NCBI RefSeq assembly: GCF_005048225.1
Contig: NZ_SUNI01000002.1
Coordinates: forward strand, 1-64,000
Direction of reading: 5' to 3'
Length of the DNA stretch: 64,000 nt
Source: Paracoccus gahaiensis
GTDB taxonomy: Bacteria > Pseudomonadota > Alphaproteobacteria > Rhodobacterales > Rhodobacteraceae
The first letter of the stretch is position 1. Each line of letters opens with the position of its first letter. The notes below the pieces were generated by a model. It made no database searches. It was given only the letters and a program-made list of their open reading frames with translations, and was not told the origin of the DNA. This document shows positions 37,046 through 47,438 of this stretch, piece after piece. Made by a program: the position numbers and the translations under genes.

Positions 37046-38386
37046 ATGGCCGGAATTCCGCACGACCATTACGAGCCCAAGTCCGGGTTCGAGCGCTGGC
37101 TGCACCGCCGCCTGCCCGTGGCTGGGATCATGTACGACACGCTGATGATCCCCACGCCCAAGAACCTGAACTGGATGTGGATCTGGGGCATCGTCCTGGT
37201 CTTCTGCCTGGCGCTGCAGATCATCACCGGCATCGTCCTGGTGATGCATTACACGCCGCATGTGGACATGGCCTTCGCCAGCGTCGAACATATCATGCGC
37301 AACGTCAACGGCGGCTACATGCTGCGCTACATCCACATGAACGGCGCCTCGCTGTTCTTCGTGGCCGTCTATCTGCACATCTTCCGCAGCCTCTATTACG
37401 GCAGCTACAAGGCGCCGCGCGAGGTCACGTGGATCATCGGCATGCTGATCTACATCCTGATGATGGCCACCGCCTTCATGGGCTACGTGCTGCCCTGGGG
37501 CCAGATGTCCTTCTGGGGCGCGACCGTGATCACCGGCCTCTTCGGCGCGGTGCCGGGCGTGGGTGAGACGCTGCAGGCCTGGCTCTTGGGCGGACCGGCG
37601 GTCGGCAATGCGACGCTGAACCGCTTCTTCTCGCTGCACTACCTGCTGCCCTTCATCATCGCGGGCCTGGTGATCGTCCATATCTGGGCCTTCCACTCGA
37701 CCGGCAACAACAACCCGACCGGCATCGAGGTGCGTCGCACCTCGAAGGAAGAGGCCGCCAAGGACACGCTGCCCTTCTGGCCCTATTTCGTCATGAAGGA
37801 CCTGTTCGCACTGGCGCTGATCCTGGCGGTGTTCTTCGCCGTCGTCGGCTTCATGCCGAACTATCTCGGCCACCCCGACAACTATATCGAGGCGAACGCC
37901 CTGGCGACGCCCGCGCATATCGTGCCGGAATGGTACTTCCTGCCCTTCTACGCGATCCTGCGGGCCTTCGACGCCGAGGTGTGGCTGGTGCAGCTGGTCG
38001 ACTTCGTGACCTTCGGCATCGTCGACGCCAAGTTCTTCGGCGTGCTGGCGATGTTCGGCGCGATCGTCGTGATGGCGCTGGCCCCTTGGCTGGACACCAG
38101 CCGCGTGCGCTCGGGTCGCTATCGCCCGCAGTTCAAGTGGTGGTTCTGGCTGCTGGCCGCCGATTTCGTGATCCTGACCTGGGTGGGCGCCATGCCGACC
38201 GAAGGCCCGTATCCCTATATCGCGCTGGCGGCCTCGGCCTACTGGTTCGGTTACTTCCTGATCATCCTGCCGCTGCTGGGTGTCATCGAGAAGCCGGATC
38301 CGATGCCCGCGACCATCGAGGAGGATTACAACGCACATTACTCGCCGAATACTGGTGGTACCAGTCTGACGCAGCCGGCCGAATGA
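37046..38386 (+). CDS. petB: Ubiquinol-cytochrome c reductase cytochrome b subunit
   Basis: A 446-residue integral membrane protein (fbcB) with eight transmembrane helices. The four haem-axial His residues are H97, H111, H198 and H212 in my count, and the quinol-site motif is PEWYFLPFY. It holds haems bL and bH and both quinone sites of the bc1 complex. AAGGAGGG lies six bases before ATG 37046. The length is normal for the Paracoccus/Rhodobacter type. Confidence 0.98.
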   Translation: MAGIPHDHYEPKSGFERWLHRRLPVAGIMYDTLMIPTPKNLNWMWIWGIVLVFCLALQIITGIVLVMHYTPHVDMAFASVEHIMRNVNGGYMLRYIHMNGASLFFVAVYLHIFRSLYYGSYKAPREVTWIIGMLIYILMMATAFMGYVLPWGQMSFWGATVITGLFGAVPGVGETLQAWLLGGPAVGNATLNRFFSLHYLLPFIIAGLVIVHIWAFHSTGNNNPTGIEVRRTSKEEAAKDTLPFWPYFVMKDLFALALILAVFFAVVGFMPNYLGHPDNYIEANALATPAHIVPEWYFLPFYAILRAFDAEVWLVQLVDFVTFGIVDAKFFGVLAMFGAIVVMALAPWLDTSRVRSGRYRPQFKWWFWLLAADFVILTWVGAMPTEGPYPYIALAASAYWFGYFLIILPLLGVIEKPDPMPATIEEDYNAHYSPNTGGTSLTQPAE

Positions 38387-38400
38387 GAGGACCCAAGATC

Positions 38401-39195
38401 ATGCTGAAAGCTTTTGCGATCGCTGCCGTCACGGCACTTGGCCTGTCGGGTGCCGCGATGGCCGCAGGCGAGGGAGGCCATATCGAGGATGTGGACTTCT
38501 CGTTCGAGGGACCGTTCGGATCGTTCGACCAGTTCCAGCTGCAGCGCGGGCTGCAGGTCTATACCGAGGTCTGCTCGGCCTGCCACGGTCTGCGCTATGT
38601 GCCGATCCGCACGCTGAGCGATGACGGCGGCCCCGGCCTGCCCGAGGATCAGGTCCGCGCCTATGCCACCAGCCTGCTGCCCGTCTTCGACGAGAGCATC
38701 GGCGAGGAACGCGACCGCGAACTGACCGACCATTTCCCGACCGTGTCGGGCATGGGCATGGGTCCCGACCTGTCGCTGATGGCCAAGGCACGCGCCGGCT
38801 TCCATGGCCCCTACGGCCTGGGCATCAACCAGCTCGTGCGCGGCATGGGCGGCCCGGAATACATCCATGCCCTGCTGACCGGCTATACCGGCGTAGATCA
38901 GGAACAGGCGGGCACGCTGCTGCACGAGAACACCGCCTTCCCGGGCGGCTGGATCAGCATGGCGGCGCCCCTGTCGGACGATCAGGTCACCTTCGAGGAC
39001 GGCACGCCCGCCACCGTGGACCAGATGTCGATGGACGTGGCCGCCTTCCTGATGTGGACGGCCGAACCCAAGCTGATGGACCGCAAGTCCGTGGGTCTGG
39101 TCGCCGTGCTGTTCCTGCTTGTGCTGACCGTGCTTCTGTATCTGGTCAACAAGCGCCTCTGGGCACCGCACAAGGGCAAGCCCCTGCACCGCTGA
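38401..39195 (+). CDS. petC: Cytochrome c1
   Basis: A 264-residue cytochrome c1 (fbcC). It has a Sec signal peptide with cleavage near residue 21, the haem-binding CSACH at 58-62, the Met axial ligand in [10 protein letters not shown] (M187) and a C-terminal membrane anchor at about 231-250. The Paracoccus denitrificans protein has a long acidic N-terminal insertion that is absent here, so the protein has the plain Rhodobacter-like layout. It ends the operon and is followed by a strong terminator. Confidence 0.97.
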   Translation: MLKAFAIAAVTALGLSGAAMAAGEGGHIEDVDFSFEGPFGSFDQFQLQRGLQVYTEVCSACHGLRYVPIRTLSDDGGPGLPEDQVRAYATSLLPVFDESIGEERDRELTDHFPTVSGMGMGPDLSLMAKARAGFHGPYGLGINQLVRGMGGPEYIHALLTGYTGVDQEQAGTLLHENTAFPGGWISMAAPLSDDQVTFEDGTPATVDQMSMDVAAFLMWTAEPKLMDRKSVGLVAVLFLLVLTVLLYLVNKRLWAPHKGKPLHR

Positions 39196-39226
39196 TCGCC
39201 TCCGCGATCACATCTCACGCCTGACA

Positions 39227-39255
39227 GGACGCGCCCCGCACCGGGCGCGTCCTTT
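39227..39255 (+). terminator. Intrinsic terminator of petABC
   Basis: GGACGCGCCC (39227-39236) pairs perfectly with GGGCGCGTCC (39243-39252), a 10-bp stem with a 6-nt loop, followed by TTTCGC. Confidence 0.8.
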
Positions 39256-39315
39256 CGCATCTGGACAAGCCCGCCCGCCCCCGGTCACATGGCGCCCGGC
39301 ATTGTGGAGGCGGAT

Positions 39316-40194
39316 ATGGCGATCTGGAACCTGGGCTCGATCAACATCGACCACGTCTATCACCTGGACAGCCTGCCCCGGCCCGGAGAGACGCTGGCCG
39401 CCCGCGCCTATGCGCAGGGTCTGGGCGGCAAGGGCGCGAACCAGTCGATTGCCGCCGCGCAAGCGGGGGCGGTGACGCATCACCTGGGGGCAGTGGGGAT
39501 GGGTGACCCTTGGGTCACCGACCGGCTGGTGGCGGCGGGCGTCGATGTCTCGGGCATCGCGCGCCTGCCGGACGCGGCCACCGGCCATGCCGTGATCCTG
39601 CTGGACCGCGACGCCGAGAATGCCATCGTCATCCATCCCGGCGCGAATCGCGCCTTGGACGAGGGCACGCTGGTCCGCAGCCTGTCCGCGATGGCGCCTT
39701 CGGACACGCTGCTGATCCAGAACGAGACGAACGGTCAGGTCGTCGCCGCGCAGGCCGCGCAGGCGCGCGGCGCGCGGGTCGTCTATTCCGCCGCGCCCTT
39801 CGATCTGCCGGCAGTGCGCGCGGTGCTGCCGCATGTCACCATCCTGGCGATGAATGCGGGCGAGGCCGAACAGCTGTTCGCCGGCGTGCCGGGCGATCTG
39901 CCGGTGCAGGGCCTGCTGATCACGCGCGGCTCAGCGGGTGCCGAGTATCGCGACCTCGCGACGGGTCAGGTCCATCATCAGCCTGCGTTCCGGGTCGTCC
40001 CGGTCGATACCACCGCGGCGGGGGACACCTTTGCGGGCTATTTCGCGGCCGGGCTGGATGGTGGTGCCGACATTCCGGCGGCGCTGCGCCTGGCCTCGGC
40101 CGCCGCCGCGCTGAAGGTCACGCGGGCCGGCGCGGGCGATGCGATCCCGACCCGGGCCGAGGTCGAAGCCTTCCTGGCCGCTCAGCCCGCCTGA
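39316..40194 (+). CDS. Ribokinase-like PfkB family carbohydrate kinase
   Basis: A 292-residue PfkB-fold kinase. Motifs are [20 protein letters not shown], the PfkB signature 1 region [17 protein letters not shown] and the catalytic signature 2 [17 protein letters not shown] with the Asp base. It resembles ribokinase (rbsK), but no ribose transporter is adjacent, so the sugar or nucleoside substrate stays open. ATG 39316 follows GGAGG by 5 bases. The 3' end overlaps the convergent aroC by 13 bases. Confidence 0.85.
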   Translation: MAIWNLGSINIDHVYHLDSLPRPGETLAARAYAQGLGGKGANQSIAAAQAGAVTHHLGAVGMGDPWVTDRLVAAGVDVSGIARLPDAATGHAVILLDRDAENAIVIHPGANRALDEGTLVRSLSAMAPSDTLLIQNETNGQVVAAQAAQARGARVVYSAAPFDLPAVRAVLPHVTILAMNAGEAEQLFAGVPGDLPVQGLLITRGSAGAEYRDLATGQVHHQPAFRVVPVDTTAAGDTFAGYFAAGLDGGADIPAALRLASAAAALKVTRAGAGDAIPTRAEVEAFLAAQPA

Positions 40195-41297
40195 TCCGGC
40201 CCGATCCGGCCCCGCACGCCGCCGGTCTGGGCGCGGTCCATCAGCAGGTGGTCCAGGATCACGCAGGCCGCCATCGCCTCGGCCACCGGCACGGCGCGGA
40301 TGCCCACGCAGGGGTCGTGGCGGCCCTTGGTGATGACCTCGATCTCGTCGCCGCGCGTGGTGATCGACCGGCGCGGGGTGGTGATCGAGCTGGTGGGCTT
40401 GATCGAGAACCGCACCACGATGTCCTGCCCGGTCGAGATCCCGCCCAGGATGCCGCCCGCATGGTTCGACAGGAACTCGGGCCCGTCGGGCCCCATGCGG
40501 ATCTCGTCGGCATTGGCCACGCCGGTCAGGGCGGCGGCCCCCATACCCTCGCCGATCTCGACACCCTTGACGGCGTTGATCGACATCATCGCGGCGGCCA
40601 GATCGGTGTCCAGCTTGGCATAGACCGGCGCGCCGAGGCCCGGCGGGCAGCCCTGCACCAGCACCTCGATCGCGGCGCCGACGCTGTTCTGATCCTTGCG
40701 GACGCCGTCCAGATAGTCCGACCAGGCCTGAACCGCGCCCGCATCGGGCAGGAAGAACGGGTTGCCGTCGATGGCCGACAGGTCGGTTCGCGCCCGGTCC
40801 AGATGCAGCGCGCCCATCTGCACCATGTAGCCGGTGATCGCCAGATCGGGGACCAGAGCGCCCAGCACCGCCTGCGCCACCGCGCCCGCCGCGACCCGCG
40901 CCGCCGTCTCGCGCGCGCTTGACCGGCCCCCGCCGCGCGGATCGCGCAGCCCGTATTTCAGGTGATAGGTGATGTCGGCATGGCCGGGGCGGAAGCTGGC
41001 GGCGATGTCGCCGTAATCCTTGGACCGCTGGTCGGTATTCTCGATCATCAGCTGGATGGGGGTGCCGGTGGTCATCCCCTCGTAGGTGCCGGACAGGATG
41101 CGGACCCGGTCCTCCTCGCGCCGCTGCGTCGTGTGCTTGGAGGTGCCGGGGCGGCGGCGGTCCATGAAGCGCTGGATGAACTCCTCGGACAGGGGCACGC
41201 CGGGGGGCACGCCGTCGACGGTCGCGCCAAGCGCGGGTCCGTGGCTTTCGCCCCAGGTGGTGAAGCGGAACGTGCGACCGAAGGTGTTGTGGCTCAT
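40182..41297 (-). CDS. aroC: Chorismate synthase
   Basis: A 371-residue AroC. It forms chorismate from 5-enolpyruvylshikimate-3-phosphate using reduced FMN, the last step of the shikimate pathway. Motifs are the N-terminal [48 protein letters not shown] and the C-terminal [20 protein letters not shown] 41297 overlaps the mutS stop by four bases, so the two genes form one transcript. Confidence 0.97.
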   Translation of the reverse strand: MSHNTFGRTFRFTTWGESHGPALGATVDGVPPGVPLSEEFIQRFMDRRRPGTSKHTTQRREEDRVRILSGTYEGMTTGTPIQLMIENTDQRSKDYGDIAASFRPGHADITYHLKYGLRDPRGGGRSSARETAARVAAGAVAQAVLGALVPDLAITGYMVQMGALHLDRARTDLSAIDGNPFFLPDAGAVQAWSDYLDGVRKDQNSVGAAIEVLVQGCPPGLGAPVYAKLDTDLAAAMMSINAVKGVEIGEGMGAAALTGVANADEIRMGPDGPEFLSNHAGGILGGISTGQDIVVRFSIKPTSSITTPRRSITTRGDEIEVITKGRHDPCVGIRAVPVAEAMAACVILDHLLMDRAQTGGVRGRIGPDQAG

Positions 41298-43933
41298 CGG
41301 GAGGTCTCCTCGGTCAGGGATTTCAGCTCGTAGATCAGGTCCAGCGCCTCGCGGGGCGTCAGGGCATCGGGATGCACCGCTTTCATCCGCGCGTCCAGCG
41401 CCGAGGCTTTCGGCGCGGGTGGCGGCGGGGCGGTGCGAAACAGCGGCAGGTCGTCGATCAGCGCGGCGGGGCGGCTGGCGCCCTGCCGCTCGCCCTTTTC
41501 CAGCGCGTCCAGTACGGTGCGGGCGCGATCCACCACGCTGGCGGGCAGACCCGCCAGCCGTGCGACCTGCACGCCATAGCTGCGATCGGCGGCACCCTTG
41601 ATGACCTCGTGCAGAAAGATCACCTCGCCCTCCCATTCGCGGACGGCGACGGTGGCGTTCTCGACCCCGTCCAGCTTGGCCGTCAGGGCGGTCATCTCGT
41701 GGTAATGGGTGGCGAAGAGGGCGCGGCAGCGGTTGGCCGCATGCAGATGCTCCATCACCGCCCAGGCAATCGACAGCCCGTCCCAGGTCGAGGTGCCGCG
41801 CCCGATCTCGTCCAGGATCACCAGCGCCCGGTCGTCGGCCTGATTGAGGATCGCGGCGGTTTCCACCATCTCGACCATGAAGGTCGACCGGCCCCGCGCC
41901 AGATCGTCTGCCGCGCCGACGCGGGAAAACAACTGGCTGACCAGACCGACATGGGCCGCGCGGGCGGGCACGAAGGCCCCGGCCTGCGCCAGCACCGCGA
42001 TCAGCGCGTTCTGGCGCAGGAAGGTCGATTTGCCCGCCATGTTGGGACCGGTCAGCAGCCAGATCGCGGGCGTCGTGCCCGTCGTCAGGTCGCAGTCATT
42101 GGCCACGAAGCTGTCCGCCTTGCGCTTGAGCGCGCGTTCCACGACCGGATGCCGCCCGCCGGTGATCATGAACGCCCGGCTGTCATCGAGGCGCGGCCGC
42201 ACCCAGCCCTCGCCCGAGGCCAGATCGGCGAAAGCGGCGGCCAGATCGATTTCGGCCAGCGCGCGGGCGGCCTGCCCGATGGGACCGGCGCCCTCCAGTA
42301 CGGCGGCGCGCAGGCGGTCGAAGACGGCGCGCTCGATCTCCAGCACGCGGTCGCGGGCGTTCAGGATGCGGGTCTCCAGTTCGGACAGCTCGACCGTGGT
42401 GAAGCGGATCTGGTTCGCGGTGGTCTGGCGGTGGATGAAGGTCCGGCTCAACGGCTCGGTCCGCATGCGCTCGGCATGGGTGGCGGTCGTCTCGATGAAA
42501 TAGCCCAGCACGTTGTTGTGCTTGATCTTGAGGCTGGGCACCCCGGCCAGCGCCGCATATTCGGCCTGCATCCCGGCGATGACGCCGCGCCCCTCGTCGC
42601 GCAGCCGCCGGGTCTGGTCGAGATCCTCGTCATGGCCCTCGGCCACGAAGCCGCCATCGCGGGCCAGCAAGGGCGGTTCGGCCACCAGCGCGGCGTCCAG
42701 CAGGTCGATCAGGTCCTCGTGGCCGGTCAGATCGGCGGCGGCCGCGCGCAGGATGTCAGGCGCGTCGTCGGGAAGGCGGGCGGCGATGGTCGCGCCTTGG
42801 GTCAGCCCGGCGCGGATCGCGGCCAGATCGCGCGGCCCGCCCCGGTCCAGGGCCAGCCGCGACAGGGCGCGGTCCATGTCGGGCACGCGGGCCAGGGCTG
42901 CGCGCAGGTCGGCCATCAGGCGCGGATCCCCGGCCAGCCCCGCCACCGCATCATGGCGCGCCTGGATCAGCGCCAGATCGCGGCTTGGCGCGCTGATGCG
43001 GCGTTCCAGCAGCCGCGCGCCCGGCGCGGTCACGGTGCGGTCGATGGCGGCCAGCAGCGACCCCTCGCGCCCGCCCGACAGCGCCTGCGTCAGTTCCAGA
43101 TTGCGCCGGGTGGCCGCGTCGATCTGCATCGTGCCCCCGGCCTTTTCGCGGACCGGAGGGCGCAGCAGCGGCAGCTTGCCCTTTTGCGTCATGTCCAGAT
43201 AATCGACGATGGCGCCCATGGCCGCCAGCTCGGGGCGGGAGAACTGGCCGAACCCGTCCAGCGTCTCGACGCCGTAGAGGGCGCAGAGCCGCCGCGTGCC
43301 CGCGCCGCTGTCGAAGGCGCCGGCATGCAGGTCGGTCAACGCGGCGCCCGCGTCAGTCACCAGCTCGTCCAGGCCCCTGTCGCAGGCCAGAACCTCGCGC
43401 GGGGCCAGACGCGCCAGTTCGGGCGCCAGCCGGGGCAGGGGGCAGTCCATGACCTGAAACGCCCCGGTCGAGATGTCGACCCAGGCCAAGGCGCCCTCGT
43501 CGCGGACCTGCGCGAAGGCGGCCAGATAGTTGTGGCGCCGCGCTTCCAGCAGGGATTCCTCGGTCAGGGTGCCGGGCGTCACAAGCCGCACCACATCGCG
43601 GGCGACCACGGACTTGGACCCGCGCTTGCGGGCCTCGGCGGGGTCCTCCATCTGCTCGGCGATGGCCACGCGGAACCCCTTGCGGATCAGCGTCAGCAGA
43701 TAGCCCTCGGACGCATGGACCGGCACGCCGCACATGGGGATGGGCTGGCCCTCATGCGTGCCGCGCTTGGTCAGGGCGATGTCCAGTGCGCTGGCTGCGG
43801 CGACCGCGTCGTCGAAGAACATCTCGTAGAAATCGCCCATGCGATAGAACAGCAACGCGCCGGGATTGGCCGCGCGGATCGCCAGATATTGCGCCATCAT
43901 GGGCGTCGGCGGGTCGTGGGGGTCCTGTGTCAT
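41294..43933 (-). CDS. mutS: DNA mismatch repair protein MutS
   Basis: An 879-residue MutS1. The mismatch-binding domain has [11 protein letters not shown] (the F-x-E motif that contacts the mispair), connector and lever domains follow, and the ABC ATPase carries Walker [16 protein letters not shown] and the Walker B region [16 protein letters not shown]. It recognises base mismatches and small loops in newly replicated DNA. An open frame of the same length on the opposite strand is a shadow. The gene is divergent from the TPP-controlled thi operon. Confidence 0.98.
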   Translation of the reverse strand: MTQDPHDPPTPMMAQYLAIRAANPGALLFYRMGDFYEMFFDDAVAAASALDIALTKRGTHEGQPIPMCGVPVHASEGYLLTLIRKGFRVAIAEQMEDPAEARKRGSKSVVARDVVRLVTPGTLTEESLLEARRHNYLAAFAQVRDEGALAWVDISTGAFQVMDCPLPRLAPELARLAPREVLACDRGLDELVTDAGAALTDLHAGAFDSGAGTRRLCALYGVETLDGFGQFSRPELAAMGAIVDYLDMTQKGKLPLLRPPVREKAGGTMQIDAATRRNLELTQALSGGREGSLLAAIDRTVTAPGARLLERRISAPSRDLALIQARHDAVAGLAGDPRLMADLRAALARVPDMDRALSRLALDRGGPRDLAAIRAGLTQGATIAARLPDDAPDILRAAAADLTGHEDLIDLLDAALVAEPPLLARDGGFVAEGHDEDLDQTRRLRDEGRGVIAGMQAEYAALAGVPSLKIKHNNVLGYFIETTATHAERMRTEPLSRTFIHRQTTANQIRFTTVELSELETRILNARDRVLEIERAVFDRLRAAVLEGAGPIGQAARALAEIDLAAAFADLASGEGWVRPRLDDSRAFMITGGRHPVVERALKRKADSFVANDCDLTTGTTPAIWLLTGPNMAGKSTFLRQNALIAVLAQAGAFVPARAAHVGLVSQLFSRVGAADDLARGRSTFMVEMVETAAILNQADDRALVILDEIGRGTSTWDGLSIAWAVMEHLHAANRCRALFATHYHEMTALTAKLDGVENATVAVREWEGEVIFLHEVIKGAADRSYGVQVARLAGLPASVVDRARTVLDALEKGERQGASRPAALIDDLPLFRTAPPPPAPKASALDARMKAVHPDALTPREALDLIYELKSLTEETSR

Positions 43934-43984
43934 GCCCGCCGTTCTAGCCGCTTGCGCGGGTCGGTGAAATGCCTACATTCAAGG

Positions 43985-44068
43985 GCACCTCGGGGCGCCC
44001 ATACGGGCTGAGACGCGACAGCGGACCCGTTGAACCTGATCCGGCTAAGTCCGGCGGAGGGAAGGTGC
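43985..44068 (+). promoter_or_regulatory. TPP riboswitch (THI element)
   Basis: The thi-box core is intact: CGGGGCGCCC, GGGCTGAGA, ACCCGTTGAACCTGATC and GGCGGAGGGAAG, in the canonical order. P1 is GCACCT (43985-43990) with AGGTGC (44063-44068). Downstream, CCTTCTT at 44077-44083 can pair the thiB Shine-Dalgarno AAGGAGG at 44097-44103, and TCCCTT at 44075-44080 can alternatively pair GAGGGA at 44057-44062. This fits translational shut-off by TPP. Confidence 0.92.
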
Positions 44069-44107
44069 GGCATGTCCCTTCTTTCACTGATGAAACAAGG
44101 AGGCAAC

Positions 44108-45097
44108 ATGAGGCTTTTCCTGATCCCCGCGCTGCTGCTGGCCGGTCCCGTGCTGGCGAATCCCGCCATCGCGCAGGACCGCGTGCTGACCGTCTATGCC
44201 AGCGATTACGTGGCCAGCGAATGGGGCCCCGGCCCGGCCATCGAAGAGGGCTTCGAGGCGATCTGTGATTGCGATCTGCAATTCGTGACCGGCGACATCC
44301 TGCCCCGCATCCTGATGGAGGGCGAGGGCACGCAGGCCGATATCGTCTTTGGCCTGAACACCGACATGACCGCGCGCGCCCGCGCATCCGGCCTCTTCGC
44401 GCCGCATGGGCAGGACACCTCGGACATGTCGCTGCCGGTGGCCTGGGAGGATGACGTCTTTCTGCCCTACAACTGGGGCGAGACGGCCTTCGTCTATGAC
44501 ACGACGCGGCTGGACAGCCCGCCCGCCAGCTTCGCCGAGCTGCTGGACGCGCCCGACGACCTGCGGATCGTGATCCAGGACCCGCGCAGCTCGGTCTCGG
44601 GGCTGGCGCTGCTGTTATGGGTCAAGCAGGTCTATGGCGAGGACGCCCCCGAAGCCTGGGCCAAGCTGGCGCCCAAGATCCTGACGGTGACGCGCGGCTG
44701 GTCGGAAAGCTATGGCATGTTCACCGATGGCGAGGCCGACATGGTGCTGTCCTACACCACCTCGCCCGCCTATCACATTGCCGCCGAGGACGACCTGACC
44801 AAGGTCGCGGCGATCTTTCCCGAAGGCCATTACTTCATGGCCGAGCTGGCAGCCCAGCTGGCCGGGACCGACCAGCCCGAACTGGCGCAGGCCTTCATGG
44901 ACTGGATCCTGACGCCCGAGTTCCAGGCCACGATCCCGCTGGCCAACTGGTCGCTGCCCGCGAAACTGCCGCAGGCCGACTGGCCGCAGGTCATGCGCGA
45001 TCTGCCGCGCCCCGCCACGACCCTGTTCTATGACGAGGATCAGGCCGAGGCGCTGCGCCAGCCGGCGCTGGACGAATGGCAGCGCGCGCTGCGCTAG
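44108..45097 (+). CDS. thiB: Thiamine ABC transporter substrate-binding protein
   Basis: A 329-residue periplasmic binding protein for thiamine and its phosphates. The signal peptide (MRLFLIPALLLAGPVLANPA) is cleaved near residue 22. Motifs typical of ThiB are VYASDYVASEWGPGP, EGTQADIVFGLNTDM, LPYNWGETAFVYDT and PRSSVSGLALLLW. ATG 44108 follows AAGGAGG by four bases; an in-frame ATG at 44072 is ignored. Controlled by the TPP riboswitch in front. Confidence 0.95.
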   Translation: MRLFLIPALLLAGPVLANPAIAQDRVLTVYASDYVASEWGPGPAIEEGFEAICDCDLQFVTGDILPRILMEGEGTQADIVFGLNTDMTARARASGLFAPHGQDTSDMSLPVAWEDDVFLPYNWGETAFVYDTTRLDSPPASFAELLDAPDDLRIVIQDPRSSVSGLALLLWVKQVYGEDAPEAWAKLAPKILTVTRGWSESYGMFTDGEADMVLSYTTSPAYHIAAEDDLTKVAAIFPEGHYFMAELAAQLAGTDQPELAQAFMDWILTPEFQATIPLANWSLPAKLPQADWPQVMRDLPRPATTLFYDEDQAEALRQPALDEWQRALR

Positions 45098-46611
45098 GCG
45101 CGGGCCACGCCGTCGCGGCGGCGCTGGCCGCGCTGACCCTGGGGACGCTGGCCGCCGTGGCCTGGGGCGCGGGCGGGCTGTCGGCACTGACCGGATGGGA
45201 CTGGCGTGCGGTCTGGTTCACCTGCTGGCAGGCGCTGCTGTCGGCCACCCTGTCCGCCGCCCTGGCCGTCCCGGTGGCCCGGGCACTGGCGCGGCGGCGC
45301 TTTGCCGGGCGCGGGCTGCTGGTCACGCTGCTGGGGGCGCCCTTCCTGCTGCCGGTGATCGTGGCGATCATGGGGCTGATCGCGGTCTTTGGTCGCAATG
45401 GCGCGCTGAACGGGGGGCTGGAGGCGGTGGGCCTGCCCCCGGTCGGCATCTATGGCTGGCAGGGCGTGATCCTGGCGCATGTGTTCTTCAACCTGCCGCT
45501 GTCGGTGCGGCTGATCCTGCAGGGCTGGCAGGCCATCCCGTCCGAGCGGTTCCGTCTGGCCGCCAGCCTGGATATCGCCCCCCGCGACATCTTCCGGCAT
45601 CTGGAACGCCCGATGCTGCGCGCGGTCCTGCCGGGCGTCTGGCTGGCGGTGTTCCTGGTCTGCCTGACCTCGTTCACCGTCGCGCTGGCGCTTGGCGGCG
45701 GGCCGGGCGCCACCACGGTCGAGTTGGCCATCTATCAGGCGTTCCGCTTCGATTTCGACCTGGGCCGGGCGGCGGCGTTGGGGCTGGTGCAGATCGCGCT
45801 GTGCGTGGCGGCGCTGGCGCTGGCGCGGCGGATCGTCGTGCCGGCGGCCTTCGGTGCGGGCATGGATGCGGGGCCGGGCGTGACCGGACCGCCAGGCTGG
45901 CGCAGGGGCGCGGATGCGCTTGTGATCACGGGCGCGGCGGGGTTCCTGCTGTGGCCGCTGGTGGCGGTGATCGCCACCGGGCTGCCGCGCATCCCGGCGC
46001 TGCCGGGGGATGTCTGGGATGCAGTCTGGCGCTCGGTCTGGATGGCAGTGGTCTCGGCGCTGCTCTCGGCCTCGGCCTGTCTGGCGCTGGCGCTGGCCAT
46101 CGCGCGGGGGGCGGGGCGATGGGTCGAGGGGGCGGGGATGCTGCCGCTGATCGCCTCGCCGCTGGTGCTGGGCACGGGGCTGTTCATTCTGCTGCGCGAC
46201 GTGGCCAGCCCGCAGCAGATGGCCCTGCCGGTGACGGTGGCGATCAACGCGGCCATGGCGCTGCCCTTTGGGCTGCGGGCGCTGATCCCGGCGGCGCAGG
46301 CGCTGCAGGCGGATTACGGGCGGCTGGCGGCCGCGCTGGACCTGCGGGGCTGGGCACGGCTACGCTATCTGGTGCTGCCCCGGCTGGCCCGGCCCTTGGG
46401 TTTCGGGGCGGGGCTGGCGGCGGCGCTGGCGATGGGCGATCTGGGCGTGATCACCCTCTTTGCCGGCGACCAGCCGACCCTGCCCTTGAAGCTGTACCAA
46501 CTGATGAACAGCTATCGGATGGAGGATGCCGCCGCCTGCGCCGTGCTGCTGATGGGCATCAGCTTTGCGCTGTTCTGGCTGTTCGACCGGGGAGGGCGCC
46601 TTGACGCTTGA
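45076..46611 (+). CDS. thiP: Thiamine ABC transporter permease
   Basis: A 511-residue fused permease with two binding-protein-dependent transport domains and about twelve transmembrane helices, typical of ThiP. Conserved EAA-type loops occur twice: FRLAASLDIAPRDIFRHLER (about residues 157-176) and DYGRLAAALDLRGWARLRYL (about 415). The start at ATG 45076 overlaps thiB by 22 bases. A later start is possible because no clear Shine-Dalgarno is seen. Confidence 0.93.
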   Translation: MAARAALGAGHAVAAALAALTLGTLAAVAWGAGGLSALTGWDWRAVWFTCWQALLSATLSAALAVPVARALARRRFAGRGLLVTLLGAPFLLPVIVAIMGLIAVFGRNGALNGGLEAVGLPPVGIYGWQGVILAHVFFNLPLSVRLILQGWQAIPSERFRLAASLDIAPRDIFRHLERPMLRAVLPGVWLAVFLVCLTSFTVALALGGGPGATTVELAIYQAFRFDFDLGRAAALGLVQIALCVAALALARRIVVPAAFGAGMDAGPGVTGPPGWRRGADALVITGAAGFLLWPLVAVIATGLPRIPALPGDVWDAVWRSVWMAVVSALLSASACLALALAIARGAGRWVEGAGMLPLIASPLVLGTGLFILLRDVASPQQMALPVTVAINAAMALPFGLRALIPAAQALQADYGRLAAALDLRGWARLRYLVLPRLARPLGFGAGLAAALAMGDLGVITLFAGDQPTLPLKLYQLMNSYRMEDAAACAVLLMGISFALFWLFDRGGRLDA

Positions 46612-47287
46612 GTTTCGCGACATCGTCCTGCGGCAGGACGACTTCACCCTGAGCGCCGATCTGACGGTGCCGCCGGGGCGCCATGCGGTGATCGGCGCCT
46701 CGGGGTCCGGCAAATCGACGCTGCTGTCGCTGATCGCGGGGTTTCTGGCGCCGTCGCAGGGGCGGCTGCTGTGGCAGGGGCAGGACATCACCGACATGGC
46801 GCCGGGGCGGCGTCCGGTCTCGATCCTGTTCCAGACCCACAACCTGTTTCCGCATCTGAGCGTGCGGCAGAATTTGGGGATGGGACTGCGCCCCGATCTG
46901 CGGCTGGACCGGGCGCAATGGCAGCGGGTCGCGCAGGCGCTGGATCAGGTCGGGCTGGAGGGCCTGCAGGACCGCCGCCCCGGCGCGCTGTCGGGCGGCC
47001 AGCAGGGCCGCGTCGCACTGGCCCGGGTGCTGCTGCGCGCCCGGCCCCTGCTGCTGCTGGACGAGCCCTTCGCGGCGCTCGGCCCCGCGCTGAAGGCCGA
47101 GATGCTGGCCCTGCTGGCGCAGATCGCCCACGGCACGACGGTGCTGATGGTGACGCATGATCCCGCGGATGCCCGGGTCTTCGCCCCCGACACGCTGCTG
47201 GTCGATGACGGCCGCGTGCATCCGCCCCAACCCACCGGCGCGCTGCTGGACGATCCGCCGCCCGGCCTGCGCGCCTATCTGGGCTGA
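46601..47287 (+). CDS. thiQ: Thiamine ABC transporter ATP-binding protein
   Basis: A 228-residue ABC ATPase with Walker A GASGSGKSTLLS, Q-loop LFQTHNLFPHLSV, signature LSGGQQGRVALAR and Walker B LLLLDEPFAALGP. I chose TTG 46601 because GGGGAGGG lies just upstream and family proteins begin here (LTLEFRDIVLRQDDF); it overlaps thiP by 11 bases. It powers uptake through ThiP. Confidence 0.93.
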   Translation: MTLEFRDIVLRQDDFTLSADLTVPPGRHAVIGASGSGKSTLLSLIAGFLAPSQGRLLWQGQDITDMAPGRRPVSILFQTHNLFPHLSVRQNLGMGLRPDLRLDRAQWQRVAQALDQVGLEGLQDRRPGALSGGQQGRVALARVLLRARPLLLLDEPFAALGPALKAEMLALLAQIAHGTTVLMVTHDPADARVFAPDTLLVDDGRVHPPQPTGALLDDPPPGLRAYLG

Positions 47288-47300
47288 GGCCGGGCCGTTC

Positions 47301-47320
47301 GCTCGGGCTGGCGCCCGAGC
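47301..47320. terminator. Bidirectional hairpin between thiQ and the cio genes
   Basis: GCTCGGGC (47301-47308) pairs with GCCCGAGC (47313-47320) around TGGC. It sits between the convergent thiQ and DUF2474 genes, so it can serve both strands. No T tract on either side. Confidence 0.55.
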
Positions 47321-47333
47321 CCCAGACGATTCC

Positions 47334-47438
47334 TCAGACGATCCACAGCCGGATCAGCCAGGCCACCGTGCCGATGACGGCGACACTGGCCAGCCAGATG
47401 GCCACGAACCAGGCCATCCGGGACAGGCCGCGCGGCAT
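47334..47438 (-). CDS. DUF2474 small membrane peptide of CIO oxidase
   Basis: A 34-residue peptide with one transmembrane helix (AWFVAIWLASVAVIGTVAWL), matching the DUF2474 family. It follows cioB with a one-base stop/start overlap (TGATG). Short single-helix subunits such as CydX stabilise bd-type oxidases; DUF2474 is the counterpart commonly found behind cyanide-insensitive CioAB. The subunit role is inferred from synteny. Confidence 0.8.
   Translation of the reverse strand: MPRGLSRMAWFVAIWLASVAVIGTVAWLIRLWIV

Noticed and set aside
41372..44011. 879-codon open frame on the plus strand, antisense to mutS
   Set aside because: It mirrors mutS in a GC-rich genome. Its translation is low-complexity (Gln, Arg, Gly, His rich) and has no family motifs.
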